From: Leptasterias polaris
Taxonomy: Eukaryota > Echinodermata > Asteroidea > Forcipulatida > Asteriidae
Assembly: GCA_037783415.1 (NCBI GenBank)
Contig: JAZGTN010000054.1
Location: 558,001-622,000, forward strand
Reading direction: 5' to 3'
Length of the DNA: 64,000 bases
Positions within the stretch are counted from its first letter, which is position 1, and each line of letters opens with the position of its first letter. The notes under the pieces were generated by a model, which was not told where the DNA came from, made no database searches, and worked only from the letters and a program-made list of their open reading frames with translations. The translations under genes were made by a program, and so were the position numbers. Shown here piece after piece: positions 44,857 through 56,800 of this stretch.

Positions 44857-47800
44857 TTATTGTGGGCAGGATGCCAAATCCGTTTCTTGCCCAGTGACAG
44901 TAAAACTTGTTACAAGGACATTAGAGGGAACTTGTCTTCTCTGCCCAGGCTGTTGTCCTCCGGCATAAACCATAAATTTCCCTGGCTTCAGAACTAAGCG
45001 ACTTTCATATACCGCCCTCACACGAGCTGGAATGGTGAGATAGTTTGTGATTTGGTTCTGGGGGTTGATTTTGACACGAACAAATGCCCCTAATTGTAGG
45101 CGAGGAACAGGGAAGGTTGCACCTGGCCATCCGATGTATACTTGGGTCACCTGAACAAAGATGATAGCATACCAAAAAGGTTATGAAAATTCCTCTTTAA
45201 GTGCAGATATTTGTGCCATGAATTTGTGCAAATGAAGATTATACAAAGGACTAATAGATATGTGGTAAGGGGGAGAGGAAAAAGGAAAGGAGCAGTAGGT
45301 AATGGGTAGGCTCACACGATGGATTTTCTGAATGTCAAAGTATTTAATTCATACATTTCCTTGCAGACATGACACTTGTGTGTAGTGTAGTTTTTTTCTT
45401 TTGAATTGTCATCTCTATAAATTTCTACTTGAACACTTCAAGAACTACTAAAGTTTGCACACAGTGAAACAGTTTTTCCAGATGGCAAAGTGGTTATTAC
45501 ATCACAAGCGAGTGCAATCTGCAATATGTTTGTGTATAATTGTACTTTTTCATCATTCACTTTAGACATTTCCAATGCTAAAGACTGATCATTCTGAGAA
45601 AACCCTGAATCTTTGAAAACACAATTGTCTGATAGGCAAATCAAATTTGTTTGTTTTCAGACACAATTTCAAAACAAAACTAACTCAATACTTTTCCTAT
45701 GAACTTCTGGTGATCGATTGAGCCAGTTTGTGTAAAGTGGGCGTGGCATACAGTGAAACTATTTCACACTTTCTGCTTTCTGAGTTCCTCTTTTGTTAAA
45801 CCCTGGCCCTGTTTTAATGGCCTTGTGATTGGCAACTTCCCATAAAAACAATTTCAATAGGAAAAAAGTATAAATTCATCTCAATTGCTGATCAGAAAAA
45901 TGTGACATCACAATAAAAAAGACCACAGTGAAAATAAAAACTCATTTCAAGATGACTTGTATCTCTTTGTTAAAGGATGGGCACAGGGCCGAATTGCATA
46001 GAGTCGCTTAATCAGAAAATCCTGATAACACTTTTCTGCTCAGCAGAAATAAGCAGGACACCAGTCACAAATTGTTCATGTGACATTGGAGTTTGGTTGG
46101 TAACTTTATTCTGGTAAGCATAATTTTGTTGTGCTTAGCTACAATTTGTGCTTAAGCAGCTCTTTGAAACTGGGCACACGTCTGCTAAGTCGGGCAGATA
46201 CAGGAAGCAATGACAGGAATGACTTACCTCATCTCCAAGGTATTTGCCGACATTGGACAAAGTGACGCTCACGTGCATATCGTCACATGGTTTCAGGACA
46301 GGGTTAGTTACCACAAGCTTATCATAATGGAACTGTGTGAACGACAAGCCGTAACCAAATGGGTAGAATGGTACCCCAGTGAAGAAACGATATGTCCGAT
46401 TGAACATGCTGTAGTTGGTCATCAAAGGCACCTGGAAAAAAAAATGCAGTAGTTAGTTGAATAGCTGGGAGGAAAACTAATGTTTCATACCTTCTAAAAA
46501 TAGACCGATTTGAAATCAAGAAAGTACAATTGGAGCATGACTTTGACGTGCTAGGTGACAGCTAGCCCATGAGCAACACAATTTTGTGCACTAGGGCTTG
46601 TCAAGTAGACACTATTAAAACAAGTTTCATTTGTGCATTATGCGGTAAGTATTATCTTAAAGTCATTTTAAAGAATTTCATAATTTAAATTAGACTACCC
46701 TTCTTCATATCCAAATCCCAGCACCAAAATATGTATTTTGTCATGCATAATGTTCATGGGTGAAATTAGTAGCGTTTACAGGCAAAATTTCAGCTACAGA
46801 GAGTTGAAATTTTCTGCCCTTTGCTTAATAGGACTAGCTGTTTCTGTGTACAGCAATAAGAAAGAGTACTACTGGGGTAAGTTACAGTAGACAATCCACA
46901 GACTTCCCATTGTTTTGTTTACATAGCTATGAACAGACAAACACTTCCAGCAACATGGATTTACCTGGTACGTCTGCTGCCATTCCGCAGCCCGTGAAAG
47001 TCTGTTAATGTAAGATACTTTGCTACAATGTCTGATTCAGTATATTGAGTTGAGTGCCAAACATCCCCTAGCCTTCCATTGACTCCTGCCCTTCCCTCCT
47101 CCATCCCCAAATTTAAAGTTATCCCATTATCAAGGTCAAACTTACATCATCCATAGATGCTGGCCAGGTATAGGGAAGCCTACCAGCCGGGTTGGCGTCC
47201 ACACCATTGGTGAAGAATCTACGGAGTGCTTTCCCGGTAGCCTGGGCTGGTAACCAGCACTCCACTATGGCCTGGACGCCAGGATTTTGGTCTGCCCAGG
47301 AGATATCCAGAGGACCAGCATTGAAGAGGAGGAGAACCACTGGTCTGCCGGCAGCTGAATGCAGAAATAAGTTCAATCAGTTCCTACTTTAATTGGGCAA
47401 CTTTCATTGTTGTACAAACACATCATAATGAAGTCAATTTGTCATCTTCTTGTTACGTGATAATTAACTGATAATTTTCAAGATGCCAAGCAATAAAAAC
47501 TTTCAATTAATATTATTTTACTTGATTTTTACACCATATGTTTCATCTTACTTGGAATGTTTTCATGTCCTGGAAAATTAGTGATAATGTTTGCAGTAAC
47601 TTTAAAAACAATAAATCAACCATGTTTTATAGAAGTTAACCCCAAAACGTAAGTTTCACCATCCTTCCAAAAACTCATCCTTTATTTTTAAAACAGAAAA
47701 CTGATGAACATATCAAAATGCTAACATGATTGTTATAGTTAATTCCACCAACAATGACACTGACAAATTTAGCATCAATAAGTTAGACTGAACTAAACTA

Positions 47801-50800
47801 GCTTTTGCACCTACCATATTTCACAGCATCTTGTAGGAGTTGGAGTTGCTTCCCAGGAAGAGCTAAGCTGATACGATCACGAGCCTCTGACTCAATAGAT
47901 GTCCCTGGTGGAAAAATACTGCACTAAATATTAAGTCATTCTAGTATCAGATACTTAAAAAATATACATTGTTGAGTATTCCTTAAACATTTGAAGTTTC
48001 ATGAAAAGGATTGTGTTCAATTTGATACAAAACAAGGTACAATATCTTAACTTTTTGCATTATTATTGAACATTTCAAATGTTATCATTTTTAGTACACA
48101 TATCTTTCAAGTAGTTGTAAATGTTTTTGCTCAAGCACATGTACAAAATTGGTAATTGTCAAAGACCAGTATCCACACTTGATGTGACCCAACATATAAA
48201 TGAAATAACAAACCTGTGAAAGTTTAAGCTAAATCAATCTTCAGAGTAATGAGAAAACAGTGAAAAAAATCCATAATAAATTTTCACTGTTTGCAAACAA
48301 AAGATTTTATCACGCGTGATAAAGACCAACTGTTTTACTCATTTCCTAAAAACTATAGCATTTCAAGCAAAACTATTTCAAGGGAAGTTTTCCACCATGA
48401 CCATCTTTATAACATGTAAGCTGTGTGCAAATCTGTGGGAATTTATATCTTCAAGCTTATCAATGTTGTACACACCCTTTAACCATAGGTAACACATTTT
48501 TTGTCAAGTAAGAACCAGGTATTTGTGAATATTCCATTTACACATGAAGAGTCAAGTCTGAGATTGCAAATTGTTCAGTATCACAAATTGTTATGCGTTT
48601 CTTTAAATCTGTCACACCTGGGTGCACACAACTATTGATGACCGTTTGAAAAACACGGAACTCACATTTGAAGTGATTGCAGGTCGTACAGATATAATGT
48701 ATTCATCGTCCACGAGGGTTTGATATTTTTTGTGGAAAAACCCTGAAGCGAACCTTAACATTCAAGACTGGTTTCATGAACAAATTTCTCTTGTACGGGC
48801 CTTATGCATTGGTTTCACCACAATGCCATCTTAGAGGTAAACAAATGATGAAACAATGGTAAACGCACAGCTATGTAAGTTTGGCGTGCACGATGGGCAA
48901 ATGAGCAACCTCCTTTTGACCTCTAGCCCTACTCAAATGACATCATGTGCATTATTAGGTCTATTAGTTTGCTATTTAAAAGACGAGTTGAATATGCTTT
49001 TTTAAGCTGAGAGGAAACATTTGCAGAGTCAATGATGAAATGTAGACACAAATGTTTTGTTTATTTGTTTGGGATGCCCTCATTCCTTGGCAATGATAAG
49101 GGGGAGTCTGTTATCAAAAGCGACATTCAGGCTAGGTCTATAGACGCCTCAACACGCTGCAAACAGGAACAAAGTTCTCAAATTATGGAGACACCCTCAC
49201 CTGTTCCTAAACACACAACAACAAAGTCCACTCCCATAACTGCCTGATAAATCTCTGATTGGTTATAAATGACACAGGCAGGATTGTCGCATCCAGCACC
49301 AAACTGGCTCACTGATGCGATGCTCTCCAAACCCTCTCTAGGTGTAGTGATGTAATCTCGTACGGTGTCTGGGGGATAGTCTCCGAACAAGTCATATGGG
49401 GAATCAGCAAAAGGACCAACAACCTACAGGAATAAAGATGTAGACAAAGGGCATGAATTTCACAAAAGCAGTTTGTTAAAAGGTTGTGCTTTGAGACCTG
49501 TACATTGGTGGATCAACCACAGACCTCAATGGTTCACTTAACATTTCTTTATCTCAGTCTCAAGGCACGCAAGTCATAAAAGACCACTGCTTACAAGCTC
49601 TTCTTTTAAAATGGATCCCTCTGCAGTGTCATATTTGTTTTGCATCTAGTTCTTCAAATTTTGGGGTGAACATGTATTTTTGTATTAATATTTTTTTAGT
49701 GATATTGTAATTTTTATTCTGGTACTGTAAAAAATAAATAGGCCTTGAATTTCACCTTCAAGAGGGCAAGGCATTTACATTTTGCAAAGGGCACAACCAC
49801 TGGAAAACTTAGAGCCTAAAAGAAACTTTTTAAGGGGCACCAATGCCAAGACCGGGGGAAAAAGGGGTCATGTGGCCCCTGTAGCCTCTGTGTATTTATA
49901 GGTCTGAATATGAACCTCTGCACTGTCACATTTTTTTGCATTTAGTTCTCCAATTGTTTTGTGTGAAAATGTACTTGTTTCTTTATCTCTTTTGAGTTTT
50001 TATTCCCAAAACTACAACTCACAGCTAACTTTTGGATCTTCCCAACTGGTAGAACATTATTAATGTGCTTAAGCAAGACAAATGTCTTCAACGCAGCTGT
50101 GACAGCAAGGTTCTGATGCTCTTGGCTTTCCACCACATCCTCAGCACGTAGAGATGTGTACGGATTCAACTTGGGTGGGTCAAACTCTCCAAGCCTCATC
50201 CTGGTGTAGAAGAGGGGACGGACCAAAACTAAGAGCTCCTCCAAGGTAAGGAGACCTAATTGAACAGCCTCAGTCAGATGGGAGTAGGCGGTGTCCTGTG
50301 CACTACTTAGCTCAAGATTACAACCAGCCCGGACAGCTGCTACGGCAGAGTCTAGTGGACCTGTGGTGTAGTGGTGCTCAGTATACATGTACTCAAGAGC
50401 AGTCTGGTCACTAGACACATATCCCTTAAAGCCCCATTGAGTGCGGAGGATATCAGTCAGGTACTTCTTACTTGCACAGGCAGGAACACCATTGATCCTA
50501 ACAAATATAACAAATAATAATTGCAATTAAAGTGAAAGGTTCGAACGCAACATTTATTTATGAGAGACGTTCTTTTAAAAAGACAATAAGCAATTGACTC
50601 CACCTCAACAACCAGGCACATCGTAATTGAAACTTTTCACTGAAAACAAATGAAAATAACAGACACTTTGTTCTGATTGATCTATTGTTTTCATGACCTA
50701 ATGATTCATTTTTCCTACTGTTGAATGGAATTTGTTCCAGAGATTTATTTTCTCAATAAAAAAACAAATTTTAAATAGTTGTAATGTACCAAATACACTC

Positions 50801-53800
50801 AATTAGCGTCACTCCATTACGACGCTAGAAATTAAGTGTTTGGTACATTACGTTACACACTCAACGTGTTCAGGTGTCATTGGGGACAGTGTTGTGTGTA
50901 AGTGTGTGAACTATTTCATTATTTGATGAAAAGATTGATGATAGCTATAGAAAAGTCTTTACACATCTTTACAAGCACAAGACTGTTAGATTGAGGTCAG
51001 TATGTGGTCAGTATTTCTCTATGGTACAACATAACAGCTGACTGTTAGATTGAGGTCAGTACAACATAACAGCTGACTGTTAGATTGAGTTCAGTATGTG
51101 GTCAGTACAACATAACAGTTGACTGTTAGATTGAGTTCAGTATGTGGCCAGTACAATATAAACAGTTTAGGCCATAACAACTTTTACTGTTTTGGGTTTA
51201 ACATTGGAATACCAAGGTTGGGTTTTGGGTCATGGTTATTTCTAACTTTCTAAAGACCTTGATGAAAGGTTACATGGTTTATTGACCCCTCTCACAATGT
51301 CACACCCATGGTTTATTGACTCCTGTCACAATGTCACACCCATTTACTGTCTGCAAAACCCCCTTTTTGGGGAGTCAGTTGTAGTGTGTAAATGCCACAC
51401 TACGCTGTAGAATACACAGGAATATTGACTTCCAAAAATGATGCAAACAAGCTTTATTGTGAAGACGACATCTGGTGAATTGAGTCAATGCTAAGATTAT
51501 ACTTTTGCAGAGAGACAATTTTAAATGTTTAAAGAGTATATTTTGTCAAATAACAAAGTCTTCTAAACTTGCTAAAAGGGGGAAAAGAACATATGTGATG
51601 CGATCAAGCTAAATGAGTCGTTTGTCGGAAATTTTATTACGGAGAAACAAGCCAAAACACGCCAACAGGGGTAACATTTTCAAAAAAATTTATTTTGTAA
51701 ATTCAAGTGCCAAAATATATCTATTTTACATTGGCGACTTCTTTTCTGATAACTAACATTACTAAGGGGTTAAAATTAGCATGGAAACTTGCCGATGTAC
51801 ATGTGAGAGAAAGAGAAATCAACGAAAAATTTGAAAACATTGTTTGCGTACGTTTGTTACGTGGAAAGTTGTGCACACAAGTTCTCTCAACTCAACTGTA
51901 CTGTCATCTCAATGGGGAAAATACTACAAAAATGATTTAAAACAATCACAACATACCTTTGAAAATAAATACGAGTGCCTCTCTTACCTACAGATAACTT
52001 CTGCACCTCAAACCCTTTGAAAAATCCTATCAAATCACGGTATTCCGTGTGTAAAAACACCAATAAGTTTATCGCGAAAGAAGCGGAAGATTGCCATTAC
52101 TGTGTACATTGCGCGTGTGATACATGGTACATACAATACGGTCTGTACATCCATAGAGCTTGACAGCAACTCGTGCTTCACATGCGTTGGTGATAATAGG
52201 ACTTCCGACCTTTGAACCTTTGGAGGGGATTTTTGCTTATGGGCATCATGTGCTATTTTTAGACTGTTGTCATGTCCAGATAGCGTTCTATCTACGGCCG
52301 TTTGCTGCATGTTAATCGCATGTTTAGAACTAATACAACTTGTCAAACTTCAAAGGCGTTTCGATCCCAGTATTCGAAGTATACGCAGGGCGCCTGCGGA
52401 CTGTATGCGCGCGCGCTAAAAGGGTTTTAAACCCCTTTCTCTTTGTTTCATTTTCTCATATCACTTGGTGTTTCTGCTTTCACAACTTTTGAACAAAAGG
52501 TTTTATAAACATGTGGTTTTAAAAGTAGTAAAGCATAGCTTTTGCTCTTTTCAGATGTATAAAAAAATAAAAAATGACAAGGGTCGACAAACGACTCATT
52601 TTGCTTGATCGCATCACATATATAAGTTTTCTGTTAAATAATCTAAATTAGCTGTTAGTCCAAAATAATAAACCTGAAGATTCAAACTGTCAAAATGATC
52701 CAACCTGTTGTAGCTACAGACAAGATTGTATGTTCCTGCTTTCACACACTCCTGGAACATTGGAAGGTATGTCATCCACATATCCATATCAGTAACCTAA
52801 TTGAGATGAGGAAACAATAGAAAGAAAAAATTATTGTATGATCTAATTAACACTTTGACTGCTGAGCCCGAGTATTCTCGGGATAGACTTACCCCCCAGC
52901 TGGTGCTGAGCCCGAGAATACTCGGGCTGACTCGGGCTGGTTGTATAACGTTGTACTGCCCTCTGTAGATCAAGGATTGAAATGCTTTTCATGTATAAAA
53001 CGTATTGACATACGTTAGGGGAACCAATGGAGTTGTTTTCGATGGTTTTACTCATCAGGCCCGGGCACCAGCGGTGGTAACGTAACCCGGAAGTTTATAC
53101 TTTCGGAGTAAAAAAATGGCGGCGCCCAGGAAACGCGTGAAGTGGTTAGTGAGTGTAGCAGAGCTGTTGTTGAAATATTCGCAGATAGTGACTCTGAAGT
53201 AAAGTGAGTTTGATGAAAATGATCATTCTGATAATATAGAGTCTGAAAGTAATGCCAGTGACGTTGAAAGTGAATTTGATCGACAGGAATCGTCCGATGA
53301 TGACGGTAATTTGCAGACGGTAAACTTCTGCTAACATTTTTTAGCAACAGTGTAAAATTCCATTTCACCAGACCCCTTGCTACGATGTATACCACTCCAA
53401 AAAAGATATGGGGTGTAATAGAAAATAAAAGCAACAGTGTCATTTATTGGAATGTTTTTATTTATAAATCTTTGATGTAGTTCTCCAAATAAAACCTGCA
53501 GAATCGTGGGGACAGTGTAAAACTAAAATATGAAGTTTTTTTGTAGTTTTGTAAAACATCTGCAGCACCATGCGGAGGGACCGTGTAAACATTTGCAGCA
53601 GTCAAAGTGTTAAATAAATATAGCTTTTTGACCAACTCTGAACACTTGTTTTATAACTCAAAATTGTTATACATGTAAGTACCATTTCCGGCTGAAATGA
53701 TGCAGTTTCAAAGAATGTGGCAGTTCAAAATAAACTGAAATTAACAAACACATGGATAGAACATGAACGTATAAACATCAACAAAAACATCATGGATTTG

Positions 53801-56800
53801 ATGAAATTAATACGGGTTGGGTTATGATACTTTAATTTAGAACAAAAACCCACTGTTTCACTATAGGCTCTAAAAAACAAAGCCATTGGCTGTTGCCTTT
53901 AACATCTAAAGCAGCCATTACAACTTGTTGTGGGGTTGTGTGCGCAGTCCTGATAAAAATGGCTGCATTAGTTTTGAAGTCATAACAACAGTGGTGCAAT
54001 TCAAGAGTTTCATAAAACACAAAAGCACACATGATGAATCAAGACTGTGTGGGTTAACATAGTGTTCACATTGAGGTCATAGCCTACATGTATAAAGCCA
54101 CTATATGGGACAATGCCTTAGTCCTACTTTGCTTTGGGTTAATTTTAAAGCCTCAAAGGCTTTGTCTCTTACTTTAAAATCATGTGATTTTGGGTTGAAC
54201 AAGGAAAAATTGACTAGAGCGGGATTTGAACCAACGACCTCCGGATTGACGTGCCGGCGCTCTACCAACTGAGCTATCTAGCCCTATGATGGCGGTCTCC
54301 CTATTTTGTCAATATCCTTGTTCGGTGGGTGCCAGTCAGAAGCCATTCAACCGTAAACTGCCGTGTAGCCATGGATCACACCCAAGTATACGATACAACC
54401 TGGGAAGCGGCAGCCAGGGGATCACCATAAGGGGATGCGACTTTTTATATCAGATATCAAATAACAAACCACAAGGGAAACTGACTGGGTAAATTTAGCC
54501 AGTCAGTTTCCCTTGTGGTTTGTTATTTGATATTTAAAATCATGTGTCAGTAGAACACATTTTTTATATTTTGTGGTGTGTCAAGGCCAAGCGGATAAGG
54601 GCACCGAACTCAAGCTCTGGTGTTTGCGAGACACTTGACAATTATTTCTTCATCCTTCGGATGCGACATAGTCACGTGTGTTGTGTATGCACCTAAAAGA
54701 ACACAGAGCACTTATCGTAAAGAGAAGGGGTTCGCCCCGGTGTTCCTGGTTTGATTGGCTGCATATTGCGCCACAGCACCTTGTAAACCATTACATGGTG
54801 CTATGTAAAGGAATAGGTCTCATACTTCAACACGTAACTCCACATACCTTGCAGGAATAATACTGAGCGCTTTGAGACACCCATCGGATGTGATAAAGCA
54901 CTAATTAAGAGCTTTGTATTAATATTATTATTATATTATATGCAGTGTTAATTCACAATCATCAAACATCAAGTTAATTGGACTTACATGTGCATCAAAT
55001 GAATACCTTGAAGATGGGATATTCTCTGGTCCATCGTAAGCAAAAATGTGCTTACAGCCAGAGCTTGTACGAATGTAACGTGGGTGAGGTCCATGCAAGC
55101 CTGTCACATAAGCCCTGGCTAACAATCCTGTCATGAATGGATCTTCACCATAAGTTTCCTAGATAGTGGGAAAACCAGGCTAGTATTACACAAAAAGTCA
55201 GCCAAAACTGACACAGAAAACAATTGTTTATATGTAAGAGATGATGTGATTGTCTTAAAATTTCAGTAAGTATATAGCAGAAGGCGGGAAGATGAAAAGG
55301 CAAGAAGGCAAAAAACCAACAATGTTTACATTTGCTCAGTCCCATCTGTCTTCACAGTCTTATCCAAGACTGCTGGGATGGGCTGATGAGTTTGTACAAC
55401 TTCTTGTTCAGGAAAGATGCCATGACTGTGCAGCCAAGTGAGGCATGATGGGATTGACAGTATTGCACAATCACATATGAACGTGTTGGTCGTTGTACTA
55501 TGAACGTTGCATGCATGACCAACACCATGGAGAAAGCATGAGATTAGGTCCCATTCATGTCTGTTTATTTTGGTTTCTACTTGATTCGTATTTGCTCATC
55601 ACTCAGCCCCTTTTCAGACCAGTGGGACAGAGTGAACTAAACATATTCTTGACCCAAAATTCATTGTGGAACAAAATTGCAGACAATTTTTTCAAAAACT
55701 TGAAAGAAAACAGAACTTACAGACTAGCTCACCCGCTTAACTGCGGAGGAGCAAGAAATGCATTGTTTAGTAAGTTATTAATATTGCGATTAAGCCCTGC
55801 AAGTTTTCAAGCTTGGATAAGGGAAATATTATAACAATATTTCCAGTGGATTTGCACTTTATGAGCTACATGTAGACATCTTTTTTACAGGTCGAGTCTT
55901 TCAGAAACATAAAGAGGTGACTAATTGGACCAATGAGCGTGGATGTCAGCCCATCCCAGAGCCTTTTGTTAAAGTGATTTGGAAGAGTGGAGGGGAAGGT
56001 TGTACCTGGTTTCTGCCCCACAGGGCATGCCTCATAATATTAATCACTGGGCTGAAACAGCTTAGTCCGCCATGATCCCGATAAATACCATGACTCGTCC
56101 AATTATTATGTTTGGCACGGACCTCTTCACTTGTAGCCGTAGCAACATCTGTCAGCAGGTCAGTACTGAAAAAGAAATAAAATACATTTTAATTCTTAAT
56201 TTATTTGCAAAAATTAAAACACCTGAAAGAGGCCTTCAAAAATGAACAAGGGGACAAAAATGGTGCTCACAAAAAAGCAAAATAAACAACGAGGGAAAAT
56301 ATATCCTCCATGCACCACAAAAAGAAATAGTTCTTTCCATAACAATGGGTAAACCAGTCTGGTCTCCGATCAAATAATACCAAACTAAGCTGCCTGACCA
56401 CTTCATGTGTGCGTAGGTGGACAAGGAACCCAACTAAGCTGCCTGACCACTTCATGTGTGCGTAGGTGGACAAGGAACCCAACTAAGCTGCCTGACCACT
56501 TCATGTGTGCGTAGGTGGACAAGGAACCCAACTAAGCTGCCTGACCACTTCATGTGTGCGTAGGTGGACAAGGAACCCAACTAAGTGTGGCATGCAATTA
56601 GTTCAAATTAATCAATTCAAGTGCACAAACAAATATAGCTTGAAAACAGTTGCATTTCTTTCCACTTTGTGACCTTTTTCAACACATATTCTAACTAATG
56701 GGAAGCCTGGATGATATTTTATCAGTACTACTAGCATTTTGTAATTCATAGCTTTTGATCACATCCCTTATCCTTAGCCTTAAGGATTCTACATGTACAT

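Noticed and set aside
55493..55834. 113-codon plus-strand ORF inside GH3 gene B intron 2
   Set aside because: It has no recognisable domain or conserved motif, and no splice or promoter context; probably chance or an old repeat.
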